Below, piece after piece: positions 25,563 to 35,045 of a stretch of DNA of 64,000 nucleotides (its first letter is position 1; every line of letters begins with the position of its first letter). Origin of the DNA: CALDTK01 sp963837005 (lineage in GTDB: Bacteria; Bacteroidota; Bacteroidia; Chitinophagales; Saprospiraceae); assembly GCA_963837005.1 (NCBI GenBank), contig CAWIMC010000001.1:1116001-1180000 (forward strand). Direction: 5' to 3'. Below the pieces are notes generated by a model, which was not told the DNA's origin, did no database searches, and was given only the letters and a program-made list of their open reading frames with translations. The position numbers and the translations under genes are program-made.

Positions 25563-26829
25563 CTAAGATACCCCCACCCCGTCAAACACCCCCACGCTCA
25601 CCTGCGCACTTAGCAAGTCCTCGAACGTCTCCCGCCGCCGCACCAGGTGCGCCTCCCCCTCGTGGATCATCACCTCCGCCGGACGCTCGCGGGCGTTGTA
25701 GTTGCTCGCCATCGTCATGCAGTAGGCCCCGGCGTTGTCGAAGCACAGAATGTCCCCCTCGCGGACCTCGGGCATCTGTCGATTGTTGCCAAACGTGTCC
25801 GTCTCGCAGATGTAGCCCACCACGGTGTAGATCCGCAGCTTGCCGCCTGGATTGCTGATGTTGGAGATGTAGTGAAAGGAATCGTAGAACATCGGTCGGA
25901 TCAGGTGATTCAAGCCGGAGTTGAGTCCCACGAATACCGTACTGCGGCGTGGGCTTTACCACGTTGACCTCGGCCAAAAACTTGCCTGCCTGGCTTACCA
26001 AAAACTTGCCTGGCTCAAAGACCAGCGTCAGGTCGCGACCGTAGCTCTCGCAAAAGCGCCGAAACCGCTCCGACATCAACTCGCCCATCTCCTCGATGTC
26101 GGTCGCGATGTCACCCTCCTTGTAAGGCACTTTAAAGCCCGACCCAAAGTCGACGTACGCCAGGTCCGGAAACTTCGCCGCCACGTCGAGCAGGATGTCG
26201 GCCGCCGTGAGGAAGGGCGACACGTCCAGGATGTCCGACCCGGTGTGCATGTGGATGCCGACTACCCGCTGCCCCGTGGCCGCCACGATGCGCTCGACGT
26301 GCGGCATCTGGTAGATCGAGATACCGAACTTCGAGTCGATGTGCCCGACCGAGATCTTGCGGTGGCCTCCCACCATAATGTGCGGATTGACCCGCACGCA
26401 AACCGGTACCTCCGGGTGCGCTGCGCCGAGCTGCTCGAGCATCGAGATCGAGTCCACATTGATTTGAACGCCGAGCTCGATAGCCGCTACCATCTCCTGA
26501 AAGCTCACACCGTTTGGCGTAAAGAGGATACGACTTTCGTCAAAACCCGCCGCCAGTCCGAGCTTAATCTCGTTAAGGCTCACGCAATCCAATCCACACC
26601 CTAGCGTGCGAACGAATTTCATAACCTCGAGATTCGAGAGGGCTTTGCACGCAAAGTGCAGGTCGAGTCGCGGCACGTCGAAGGCATCGTAGAGCCTGCG
26701 GTACTGGTGCTCGATGACGGCGGTGTTGTACACGTACAGCGGCGCACCAAAGCGCGCGGCGAGGGCTGGGAGGTCTACCGTCGACCAGGCGGCCTGGATC
26801 GCGCTGGGCGCGGGGTGATGCTCGGACAT
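25563..26829 (-). CDS. lysA: Diaminopimelate decarboxylase, one frameshift as read
   Basis: PLP-dependent fold type III decarboxylase, last step of lysine synthesis. N-terminal barrel: LDLHFACKALSNLEVM with the PLP lysine, FTPNGVSFQEM, VGIHMHTGSDI, DFGSGFKVPYKEGD. The C-terminal domain switches frame: after VVKPTPQY the chain continues as VGLNSGLNHLIRPMFYDSFH in another frame, ending with DNAGAYCMTMASNYN. One extra base near 25937-25938 explains it; the 1267-base span is one over a multiple of three. Both halves look well conserved, so a sequence error is likely. One GAC/GTC hairpin at 26532 is read as FDES. Confidence 0.87.
26532..26546 (-). repeat. GTTTT-GNRA mini-hairpin, stem GAC/GTC
   Basis: Sense in lysA, read GFDES. 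Confidence 0.8.
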
Positions 26830-26883
26830 GGCCGCAAATTTAAGCTCGAATTAAGCACCCTACCGCAAGGCCTATCGTGATTT

Positions 26884-26983
26884 GACACGGAGCAACGAAG
26901 ACACCGAGGGGCGCGTCTGGTACAAGCACCCTACCGGTAGACGTGACTCAATCCGACACAGAGACACAAAGTCACCGAGGGGC
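26884..26983. repeat. Imperfect 29-base direct repeats in a gene-free stretch
   Basis: GACACGGAGCAACGAAGACA at 26884 and GACACAGAGACACAAAGTCA at 26955, each followed by CCGAGGGGC. The stretch 26830-27280 upstream of lysA otherwise shows no convincing gene; short open frames there have no recognisable motifs. Confidence 0.55.
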
Positions 26984-27151
26984 CCAGAGGCACGATTGCA
27001 GAGCAATTGGAGGCACAGAGCCAGGCGTCCCGGCGATCGGCCACTCCGCAATATCGGTTTGTTTAACTATCCTGCCACCTACTCGCACCGCCCCCCCAAA
27101 AGTCGCCCCAGCCAACCGAAGCCAACCAGAATCAGCCCCAAGCAGCCACAG

Positions 27152-27248
27152 CCTTCCAGCAAAGCCACACGAGCCACCCAGAAGAATGGATCAACGGCTT
27201 TGCTGCGGTTGAGCTGCCCTTCCAGCAACGCTAGACGAGCCACCCAGA
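27152..27248. repeat. Pair of ~31-base direct repeats
   Basis: CCTTCCAGCAAAGCCACACG (27152) and CCTTCCAGCAACGCTAGACG (about 27218), each followed by AGCCACCCAGA. They lie between lysA and the insertion sequence and could be remnants of an older insertion. Confidence 0.55.
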
Positions 27249-27282
27249 GCCCGAAAGACGAGAACGCCGAAGGTGCTATGTG

Positions 27283-27309
27283 AAAATCCAAACGGAGTTT
27301 GGATTTTTT
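27283..27309. terminator. Perfect stem-loop terminator, bidirectional
   Basis: AAAATCCAAAC (27283-27293) pairs with GTTTGGATTTT (27297-27307) across a three-base loop and is followed by more T. It lies about 100 bases beyond the transposase stop and can terminate transcription from either side. Confidence 0.75.
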
Positions 27310-27405
27310 GCTACATTTCGACGGGGAAACCCGAAGGCGCCCTCGTCCGCGAGGTGCAGCCACCGCAGGCCCGTCGCAATGGCGGGTCTGCTTCCTCTCC
27401 CTCGA

Positions 27406-28494
27406 TTACGCCGCGTGGGCCAGTTCCGGTAGTCGCTCCACGTCGGCGACCTTTGCCACGGCGCTACCCTTGTGGTAATCATTGACGTAGGTGCACTCGT
27501 TTTTGATCAGTGCGAATGCCACGATCAGGAGCTTGCGCTGCACCGCGACCAGGGCACTCATCTTCGACCCCGAACGCTCGAACTGTCGCTGATATACCTC
27601 GGCGAAGATCCCTTTCTTACGGGCCTGCATCGCCGGGAAGTGCAGCGCCTTGCGGATGAAGTGGTTGCCCTTCTTCGAGATTCGCATCGGGGCGTTAATC
27701 GAGGTCCCGGATTGGTGGCTTACCACGTCGTACCCGCAGTATTTGATGAGCTGTCCGCGGGACTCGAACAACGCAAACGCGTCCGTCTCGGCGACGAGCG
27801 CCACGGCCGTCGTGCGGCCAATCCCCGGGATCGTCTCCAGGAACCCCACCGCGGCGGCGAGCTTCTCGTCGGCGGCGAGCAACCCCTCGGCCTCGGCGGC
27901 GATCGCGGCGACCTGTTCGTCGAGGAACGCGATGCGCTGCTCGTAGCGCGCGAGGGTCTCGGAGGAGACGAACTGCGCGCGCACGGCGGAGTGCTGGCGG
28001 TTCTTGACCGTGGTACGCTCGTGGATAATCGCCTCACGCTCACGGTTTAACAGCTTCAACTGCCGACTCATCGGCGAGTACGGCGTCCAGGTCGCGAGCG
28101 CGCGCTCGCACGCCAGCCGCGCGATGACGAGGGCGTCGATGCGGTCGGTCTTCGAGTGTTCGTTGAGGCTCAGGCCGAAGTGCTTGACGGTGTTGGCAAG
28201 TAGGACACACACCGTCAAGCCGGCGGCGTGGACGGCGTGGGCGAAGGCCTCGAAGTAGACCCCGGAGGCCTCCATGACCACGTGCGCCCCTGGGGCGTCG
28301 AGGTTGCGTTCGTGTGCGCGGAGCCACGTGACGAAGGCGGCGTGGCCACCGGGGGTGTTGTCGAACTTGCGACGCGACACGGTTCGCGTGTGCGGGGGGG
28401 CGCTCGGCGCGCTCGGGACGCTGGCCAGGAGGCAGACGTGGAGTTCGTCCTTGCCGACGTCGACGCCGGTGTATAGGGTGGTAGGTTCCTGCAT
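27406..28494 (-). mobile_element. IS110-family transposase
   Basis: 362 residues, full length. The N-terminal DEDD RuvC-like domain shows YTGVDVGKDELHV, VVMEASGVYFEAF and KTDRIDALVIARLA. The C-terminal Transposase_20 part has LETIPGIGRTTAVALVAE and the conserved serine region SHQSGTSINAPMRISKKGNH. IS110 enzymes insert and excise without terminal inverted repeats or target duplications, guided by a bridge RNA from the element's non-coding end. The reading frame is intact, so the element may be active. No copy of the interspersed hairpin lies inside it, consistent with recent arrival. Element ends cannot be fixed from one copy. Confidence 0.93.
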
Positions 28495-28745
28495 GACAGA
28501 AAGGTTGAGAGGGTGATGAGAAAAGGTTCGGAGGACTCCCGGCGTCTTGCCTCGTAGCTTATGGTGCCTGCGCCGCGGTGGGGCCTCCGGTGAGGGTGGC
28601 CCCGCGGGGTGCGGCTTAAGTGCTATCGTGACTCAAAGAGCCTCCTAACCGCGGGTTCCTACCTTCGGCGGTGACTGCAACCGAGGTGCGTCTTGGGCCA
28701 AATAAGAGTGCCCGCGATCAGGAGTAAACTACGACGCCCGCGGCC
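28495..28745 (-). ncRNA. Candidate IS110 bridge-RNA region
   Basis: About 250 bases of GC-rich non-coding DNA lie directly upstream of the transposase. This is where the IS110 group encodes its bridge RNA (IS1111 relatives use the other end). A strong hairpin is visible: CCGCGGTGGGGCC (28573-28585) with GGCCCCGCGG (28598-28607). Loops for target and donor recognition cannot be assigned by eye. RNA boundaries are unknown. Confidence 0.5.
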
Positions 28746-28784
28746 GCTAAACCACCTCTTCCGTAATCTGACGCCAACATACGA

Positions 28785-28849
28785 GGCCATCGCCGCCACA
28801 GGCCATCGCCGCCTTTAGGCCATCGCCGCTAAAGGCCATCGCCGCCAAA
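28785..28849. repeat. Four tandem GGCCATCGCCGC repeats
   Basis: Units start at 28785, 28801, 28818 and 28834. Each is GGCCATCGCCGC followed by CACA, CTTTA, TAAA or CAAA. The array is 65 bases upstream of the sigma factor start, between it and the insertion sequence, and could affect its expression. Confidence 0.8.
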
Positions 28850-28914
28850 GGCCCCCCCCACCCACCAAAACCACCTCTCGCCCGCATCTTTACACTCGCA
28901 GCCCGCCCGCGCCT

Positions 28915-29502
28915 ATGTCCGACGACGAACTCATCCACGCTTGCCTCGCCGACGACCGCCGGGCGCAGCGTGCACTGTTTGATCGGTACAGCCCGCGCCT
29001 CGGGGCCATCGCCTTTCGCTACGTTCGGCAGACTGAACTCGCGGAGGATGTTTTGGCGGAAGCCTGGATAAAAATCTTCAAAAATCTCGAGCGCTTCAAC
29101 CACGAGGGCAGCTTCGAGGGCTGGCTCAAGCGCATCGTCGCCAACGAGTCGCTGATGTACTTGCGCAAGAATCGCCTCCCGACCGCCGAACTCTCCGAGG
29201 CCGTCGTCGCCCGCGCCCCCGCTGATACGCGCATCGGCGACGAACTCGAACAAGCCGACGTGCTAACTCTGCTCGACCAACTCCCGGAAGGCTGTCGCCA
29301 AATCTTTGGCCTCTACGAACTCGATGGCTTCAAGCATCGCGAAATTGCCGAGCTCCTCCAGGTGAGCATCAACACTTCCAAAAGCCAGCTCATCCTAGCC
29401 AAACGCAAGCTTCGCGAGGCCTACCTCGCCCTCAGCCGCCGCGAAGGTCTCGGCCTCCGACCAATCCCCGCCAACTGCTCTACTACCCGCCCCAACGCTT
29501 AA
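28915..29502 (+). CDS. ECF-type RNA polymerase sigma factor
   Basis: 195 residues. Region 2: RALFDRYSPRLGAIAFRYVR, then AEDVLAEAWIKIFKNLERFN and FEGWLKRIVANESLMYLRK. Region 4: LDQLPEGCRQIFGLYELDGF and a helix-turn-helix HREIAELLQVSINTSKSQL. It directs RNA polymerase to a specific promoter set. The gene 4 bases downstream encodes a small single-pass membrane protein, in the position where anti-sigma factors are usually found. One GGAA-loop hairpin at 29050 is read as VLAEA. Confidence 0.93.
   Translation: MSDDELIHACLADDRRAQRALFDRYSPRLGAIAFRYVRQTELAEDVLAEAWIKIFKNLERFNHEGSFEGWLKRIVANESLMYLRKNRLPTAELSEAVVARAPADTRIGDELEQADVLTLLDQLPEGCRQIFGLYELDGFKHREIAELLQVSINTSKSQLILAKRKLREAYLALSRREGLGLRPIPANCSTTRPNA
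29050..29064 (+). repeat. GTTTT-GNRA mini-hairpin, GGAA loop
   Basis: GTTTTGGCGGAAGCC; sense in the sigma factor gene, read VLAEA. Confidence 0.8.
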
Positions 29503-29506
29503 ACAC

Positions 29507-29941
29507 ATGTCACACTCCAATCTCACCGAAGACCAAGTCACCGCACGCGTCCGCGAGGCCGACGCCCACCTTCAGCTAACCCCCTCACCAAAAGTCTGGG
29601 AGCGCGTCGAAGCCAGTCTCGCCACCTCGGCATCGCCGGTCCACAACTCCCCGCTTCGCGTCGTGCACCGCGCGAACCACAGCCGCATGAGGACTTTACT
29701 CGCCGTAGCCGCCTGTCTCATCGCCGTGTTTGGACTCACTTGGTTCTACGCTTCGAGCCCAGACGAGGGCGTCGTCCTCTCCGATACCGCTATCCTACGC
29801 ACGGTGGAGCGAAGCCAACTGAACGGTGCCCTCGAACTGGACGGGGAGTCCATCCCGCTGCGAAACTCGCTCTACGATGGCGTAGTGGTCAAAGTAGGCG
29901 AGATGCGCACGGACGCGTTGCAGGTGTGTGAGGCGTGCTAG
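29507..29941 (+). CDS. Small single-pass membrane protein, possible anti-sigma partner
   Basis: 144 residues. Residues 1-60 are hydrophilic and cytoplasmic (DQVTARVREADAHLQLTPSP, KVWERVEASL); a membrane segment is at about 66-84 (TLLAVAACLIAVFGLTWFYA); about 60 residues lie outside. This topology, plus a 4-base gap from the sigma gene, suggests an anti-sigma factor, but no zinc-binding anti-sigma motif (HxxxCxxC) is visible. Its stop overlaps the convergent GNAT-like gene by 4 bases. Confidence 0.6.
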   Translation: MSHSNLTEDQVTARVREADAHLQLTPSPKVWERVEASLATSASPVHNSPLRVVHRANHSRMRTLLAVAACLIAVFGLTWFYASSPDEGVVLSDTAILRTVERSQLNGALELDGESIPLRNSLYDGVVVKVGEMRTDALQVCEAC

Positions 29942-31081
29942 TCCAACGGCCGCTGCACCAGCGCCCCGGCATCCGCCGGATCGACGACCCGGTCTACCAA
30001 CTGTCGGATCAGCTGGTTGCGCACACAACCGGTGTGGCGCACGTACGAATCGTAGAGCACCGGTTTGGCCCCAACGCTCGACTTTATCGTGGTCGCCGTC
30101 CTGCCGAAGTTCAGTGAAGCGCACCCCATCTCTATAGCCGTCTCTAACAGGGCAAATAGCATGTTGAGGTACAGCTGGTGCTCCGCATTGTAGCTTTCAG
30201 TAACGGCTGCCACGTGAGCGAGTCCTTCACCACCTTCGTGGAGCAGCGTCGCAAAGCCAACCAGCTCTTGCTCATCGAAAAAGCCTAGTACCAGCACACG
30301 CTCCGGGAGGGCAGCTTTCAGCTTCGGGACGTATCCAGCGTCCAGTACGAAGGGTGCGTAGCTGGTCCGCGTCATGAGTTGCTCGTACAGCAGGCGGAGA
30401 CTTTCGCCAAAACGCTCCGTGTCGGTCGTGCTAAGCGGCCTCACCAACACCGCTCCGAGTTTTGACTTTGCCCGCCGCGCCCGTGTTCGGTACTTACTCG
30501 GTAGCACCGATAGGTAGTCGTCGAAACTCTTCCACGCCGCAGGGATTGCCATCCGCAACTCCGGTAGCGCCGGGACCAGTTGCCAATCCTCGTGGCTGGC
30601 GAGCGTGGCAGGCGGCACATCCTTCACGAACCAAGTTCCATCGTACCCAATGGCACGACTCGCACAGTCCAGCAATTCTCCCAGGTCTTCTCCCGGTAAA
30701 GCGATCGCCCCCGCCAAGCCACTAAACAAGGCTTGCCCAAACTGATACGCAGTAGCTCCGACGGCGACCGCCACCAAGCCCGGACGCACTTGCGACCCGA
30801 GCTGCATCGCTTCTACGGGGAGCTGTTGACAGATGAGTTGGGCGATGACGAGTGGCCCACGTAGCACTTGTAGATAGCTCGTCTTCGGTCCGCCTGCCCC
30901 GCCCTGCGCCACCGAGGCAAGGGCGGAGAGCCAGTGCGATTGCATGAATACGGGCAGGTCGGGGAAGCAGTCCCAGGAACAGTTCGGGCAGCGCCTCTGG
31001 CGTGGCGGCCACCAGAACCGTTAGGTTCGAGTGCTTAACGCCTAGTTCGCGTACACTAGGTGCGATCCCCTCTTTGGTCAA
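29938..31081 (-). CDS. GNAT/FemAB-like acyltransferase family protein, one frameshift as read
   Basis: The main frame (29938-30945) ends in a GNAT-like domain: YRTRARRAKSKLGAVLV, LVLGFFDEQELVGFATLLHE, YLNMLFALLETAIEMGCASL. The N-terminal part is in another frame (VLVAATPEALPELFLGLLP) and joins at DLPVFMQSHWL if one base is removed from the G4 run at 30961-30964. The 1144-base span is one over a multiple of three. Bacteroidota relatives of this type begin with a similar ...FLQPWWL-like segment. The start near 31081 (TTG) is uncertain. The substrate is unknown. Confidence 0.68.
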
Positions 31082-31189
31082 CGTTCCGATGGCACAGCAA
31101 CCGGAGCGCGACCGCTTAGTTTTGCCCGACGCGATTGCCTCCCCGCAACCTTACCTATGTTTTACACCCACGCCAAAGCTCCCGCCTTC

Positions 31190-31936
31190 ATGAATAGGCT
31201 ATCCGCATTCTACCTCGCCGCAGCCGTCTTCACGTTGACAGCCTGTACGGGACAACGAAAGGCCGACGAAGCCGAGGCGGCAACAACCGCGGCCGTGTCG
31301 ACGACGCCAGTCTCTTACGTTTCACTGTCCCAGGGCGCTTGTTTCGGTACCTGCCCCGTATTCACGCTCAACGTCGACAAAAGCGGTGCAGCGACCTACA
31401 CCGGCCAGCAATTCGCCCCGTACAAAGGCCTGCACACCGGACAACTCGACCCTGACACCCTCGCCAAACTCATGGCGCTGGCACAGGTCGTTTTGGCGAA
31501 AGCCGACTCTCTGCCCCGCGAAATCAAGACTGGCATCACAGACTACAGCCAGTCGACCGTCCGGATCGCAAGCGGCACGGACACCATCACCTTTACCGGC
31601 ACCACTGCATTTGCCGCAGGTGTAGATGAGATCCGCGAATTGCTGTACGCTTCTGTCGAACAGACGAAATTTACCCGTGACCCTAGCGCAGCAGCGCCCC
31701 TACCGAATCAACTCCGGATCGTGCTGAAGTCGGCCGATCAGATCCAGGTCGTGCAGGAGGACTATTTCAAACAACAGTTCCGTGTCGAGCGCATGCTGAG
31801 CCAAAAGCCACCCACGTTTTTGGTGAACTTTGATCCCTACGTCATGTCGGCCGAGGAGATGATCCGCTCTTTGGAGGGGCAAGCTTTCGTGGTAAGCGCC
31901 GAGGTCTACGAGATAGAGCCCGACATCGCGGACTAG
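31190..31936 (+). CDS. DUF6438-type lipoprotein
   Basis: 248 residues from ATG at 31190; an earlier ATG at 31157 is unlikely because it would precede the signal peptide. MNRLSAFYLAAAVFTLTACTG ends in a good lipobox (LTAC). The mature part has the DUF6438 block: YVSLSQGACFGTCPVFTLNV, then GAATYTGQQFAPYKGLHTG. No catalytic function is known for this domain. It should be anchored in a periplasmic or outer membrane leaflet. One exact hairpin core at 31490 is read as VLAKA. Confidence 0.8.
   Translation: MNRLSAFYLAAAVFTLTACTGQRKADEAEAATTAAVSTTPVSYVSLSQGACFGTCPVFTLNVDKSGAATYTGQQFAPYKGLHTGQLDPDTLAKLMALAQVVLAKADSLPREIKTGITDYSQSTVRIASGTDTITFTGTTAFAAGVDEIRELLYASVEQTKFTRDPSAAAPLPNQLRIVLKSADQIQVVQEDYFKQQFRVERMLSQKPPTFLVNFDPYVMSAEEMIRSLEGQAFVVSAEVYEIEPDIAD
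31490..31504 (+). repeat. GTTTT-GNRA mini-hairpin, exact core
   Basis: Sense in the DUF6438 lipoprotein gene, read VLAKA. Confidence 0.9.
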
Positions 31937-32134
31937 GTGTGGGAGGGGGAGCGCCCGCCCCCACCGCGCGCCTGCCTCGACGCACTCGATCGCACAGCAA
32001 TCGACCGCTGTGATCTGCTGTGCTAACTAGCGTCTCTGCGGTGATCAGCACAGTAGCCCTGTCGATCAGCGTAGCGCTCGAGCGCCTCGAAGCGGGCATA
32101 ACTCGGTCCTCTCGATTGTATTTCCTGCCAGACG

Positions 32135-34960
32135 CTAGCGCGCACTCCCCCGCCGGTAAGGAATGCTCAAGAAGCCCAGACTCGAGGGCTTTACGCGAAT
32201 CGAGAACGTGAACTGGTTGCCGAACGCCGGGGACCAAAAGAAGTCCATCTCCCAGCAGTGCAGATCCCGGCCCAGCGATAGCGTCGGATAGGTGATGCGC
32301 TCGCGTTCGAAATCATAGCCGATGGTGATGCTGCGGATGCTCCACTTTTCCGTGATCGGGAGAGGACCGCTCACGTTAATCGTGTTGGCGGTCGTGGTCC
32401 AACGGCCGTCGCGCCCGCGGATGTTGTAGTTGCGCGACCAGTTGTAGCTGATGTTGAAGCGGTTGACGAGCCCGAAGATCGAATTCTCCGGCACGGGCTT
32501 GTCGTCTCCCAAAAGCAAGTCGCGCGCCTGAGCGAGCGTGAGGCCAGCGGCGACACCAAAGGTGAAGTTTTCCAACCGGAAGGGAAATTTGCCGTTCGAG
32601 GCCAGTGTCTGGTTGATGGGCCTCAGGGCATCGTTGAGTTCGTATACCCCGAGACTTAGCCCCGAGAGATTGACGCGCACGATCTTCTGGAAGAAGCTCG
32701 CCTGCGCCCCAGACACGTTGACGTTTGACCACTTGAGCGAATCCCTACCGGGATTGTAGGAGCCGGTAAAGTTGAGCGAATTGAGCAGCGCCACGATGCG
32801 CGTCGTAGAGTCGCCGCGTGTCTGTACTTTGCTCTCGACGCGGTTGCCGAGGCTGTAGCCGACGTTAAAGCTCTGCTCGTTGGGGAGGCTGCCGGGAGAG
32901 TAGGGTCGGGTCGGAAACCGCAGGTAGTCGATTGACTGCCCAGTGATCGGGTCGAACACCTCCTTGTAGTAATTGAATGGCCCTCTCGAGTAGTCGGGCT
33001 GGAAGCCTGCGCTAATGGAAGGCGTCACAATGTGCCGTACGCCACGCAGCGCCCCGATCCGAAACCGGGCCGTGCCGAAGATTTGGGTAGAGAGACTCAC
33101 GTTGGCCGTCACCGCACGGGCAGCGTTGATGCCGTTGCCGAGCAGGGTATCTCTTCGGCGGAACTCATCGACCTGGGTGATCGTCGTCGAGAGTAGGACG
33201 GTATCGATGATGTTGAACGACGTATCAAAGCGTGGCGTATTGCGAAAGAACTGCTGGCGTTCTTTGAGGTAGAACGTCTCTTGATAGCTGATCTGTGGGC
33301 TGAGGCGAAAATACTTAAAGACGTTGATTGGGGCAGAGAAACGGGCCTGGTGCTGCGCCCCATAATTAGCATTCAGTCGTAGGCTATCGGGGTTGAAAAT
33401 CGTCGTGTCCGTGCCTTGTACGGTGCCCTGAATCCCAGCATTATATTCGAAGCTCGCCTTGCGGTACCAGGAGCGGCTATTGCCGAGGCCAGCGAAAGGG
33501 AACATCTGCCCGGTGCGGAACTGCGCCTGTGGAAAATTAAGATTGACTTCACGCGTCGACAAGTTTTGCGAAGCTTGCAGACCACCGCTCAAGTTCCAAC
33601 TCGGATGTTGAGGAAAACGGTAGGTCACATTCGCCGTTGAATTCACCGTGTTCGTGACTTGCTGGGCGAAACTCGCGAAGTTGCGACGACCGTTGTTGTT
33701 GGTTTGAAAATTGATGTTTGCGTTGAAGGTGAGGTATTGGTTGGCCTTCGGGTCCTGCGTGTGGTTGAGGAGCAGACTTCCGCTCTGCGCAAAAGTTACC
33801 ACCCCATCGGCGCTCTCCTCGCGGTTGCGGGAAATGTTGAGGTTGAACTGGCCTCGGTACTTATAGCGCTTGGAGTATTGCGTCGTCAAATCGGCGCGTA
33901 GCGTGCCCTTTAGAAATAAGTCGGTCGTGACGGCAGTGTGTAAGTTGTCGTTCCACGGGAAATACCAGCCAATACCTTCGAATCCAAAGCCGCTCTGTGT
34001 GGTGTAGGTATAATCTGTCGGGAAGATCAGTCCTGAGCGCTCGCTGCTACCGATCGGGAAGAAGCCAAACGGCAACCACAGCGGCGTCGGCACGCCCCCG
34101 AGTTCGACGTTGCTCGGCCCGACGATCACCTGCTTGCCAGGAATCACTTTCTGCTTGCTCGAGCGGATGCCGTAGTGCGGGTGATCGAGTTCGCAGGTCG
34201 TGATAATGGCGTTCTGGTTGTAGACTGTATTGTCGGCCCGCCGGGGGTCGCGCTCGTCGGCAGCCACGATCTTGGTTTTGCCCCCGAGCACGTACAAGTC
34301 TCCTTGCTGCGTGACGGCATTCGTGATGATGCCTTTGCGAGTGTCGAAGTTGTAGCGAAGGCCCTGCGCGGTGAACGCCTGCGGTCCTTGTGCAAAGCTC
34401 GGCAGCTCGGTCTTCTCGCCGACAGAGTCGAGGCGCGGTTCGGCGAAGACGATATTGGTGCCGTAGTCGATCTCCATGTACCCGGCCTGGAGCGTGATGT
34501 CGGTATACTTGACCTCGGCCTGCCGATAGAGGCGAATTTTCTTGTCGCCAATGCTGTAGCGCATCGAGTCCACCATCTTATAATCCACCTTTGCCGTAAG
34601 GGCGTCTGGACTCAGGCGGTAGACCTTCGGAGGCCTGGTCGAATCGAGCCCGACAGAATCGTTTTGCGGAAGCGTACCTACTAGCAGCGTATCGGAGCCT
34701 ACTAGGAACAGGTCGCTACTCGTTGCGGGGGAGGGCAGCGTATCTGTTTTCCTTAGTTTTTCTCCACCATCTGTCGGACCGAGCGTATCGGCAGCGGTAC
34801 CTTGGAGCCGGAGAAATCGGTCCACGCGGATGGTATCTGAAGTGGTGTCCGGGAGCGGTAGGGACGGGGCTTGCGCCAAAACCTGCCCCGCGGACGCAAC
34901 CGTGAGATACGTTAACACAAGCGCGAGCCAAACGCCGGGGACGTGGCGCAAAGTTTGCAC
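32135..34960 (-). CDS. LptD-like LPS-assembly outer-membrane protein
   Basis: About 942 residues if it starts at GTG 34960; a longer frame reaching 35359 runs antisense to the amidase gene and is rejected. A signal peptide (PGVWLALVLTYLTVASAGQ) precedes a periplasmic OstA/LptA-like part: LRYNFDTRKGIITNAVTQQG, IITTCELDHPHYGIRSSK, GPSNVELGGVPTPLWLPFGF. The C-terminal two thirds are beta-barrel strands. Members place lipopolysaccharide in the outer leaflet; this is the long Bacteroidota form. It is divergent from the amidase gene with about 85 bases between starts. One GCAA-loop hairpin lies near the signal peptide (VLAQA). Confidence 0.87.
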   Translation of the reverse strand: MQTLRHVPGVWLALVLTYLTVASAGQVLAQAPSLPLPDTTSDTIRVDRFLRLQGTAADTLGPTDGGEKLRKTDTLPSPATSSDLFLVGSDTLLVGTLPQNDSVGLDSTRPPKVYRLSPDALTAKVDYKMVDSMRYSIGDKKIRLYRQAEVKYTDITLQAGYMEIDYGTNIVFAEPRLDSVGEKTELPSFAQGPQAFTAQGLRYNFDTRKGIITNAVTQQGDLYVLGGKTKIVAADERDPRRADNTVYNQNAIITTCELDHPHYGIRSSKQKVIPGKQVIVGPSNVELGGVPTPLWLPFGFFPIGSSERSGLIFPTDYTYTTQSGFGFEGIGWYFPWNDNLHTAVTTDLFLKGTLRADLTTQYSKRYKYRGQFNLNISRNREESADGVVTFAQSGSLLLNHTQDPKANQYLTFNANINFQTNNNGRRNFASFAQQVTNTVNSTANVTYRFPQHPSWNLSGGLQASQNLSTREVNLNFPQAQFRTGQMFPFAGLGNSRSWYRKASFEYNAGIQGTVQGTDTTIFNPDSLRLNANYGAQHQARFSAPINVFKYFRLSPQISYQETFYLKERQQFFRNTPRFDTSFNIIDTVLLSTTITQVDEFRRRDTLLGNGINAARAVTANVSLSTQIFGTARFRIGALRGVRHIVTPSISAGFQPDYSRGPFNYYKEVFDPITGQSIDYLRFPTRPYSPGSLPNEQSFNVGYSLGNRVESKVQTRGDSTTRIVALLNSLNFTGSYNPGRDSLKWSNVNVSGAQASFFQKIVRVNLSGLSLGVYELNDALRPINQTLASNGKFPFRLENFTFGVAAGLTLAQARDLLLGDDKPVPENSIFGLVNRFNISYNWSRNYNIRGRDGRWTTTANTINVSGPLPITEKWSIRSITIGYDFERERITYPTLSLGRDLHCWEMDFFWSPAFGNQFTFSIRVKPSSLGFLSIPYRRGSAR
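34869..34883 (-). repeat. GTTTT-GNRA mini-hairpin, GCAA loop
   Basis: Sense near the start of the LptD-like gene, read VLAQA. Confidence 0.8.
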
Positions 34961-35045
34961 ACCGCACCAACGGGGCGCCGCGTCTCCAGAACTGGTTAAT
35001 CTTCGCGACACGCCGTGGCAGATTGGCCCGCAAGTAGAGGAAATG

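Noticed and set aside
30722..31081. A separate small gene upstream of the GNAT-like gene
   Set aside because: Its start continues into the GNAT-like protein after removal of one base in the G4 run at 30961-30964; its own C-terminus has no motif.
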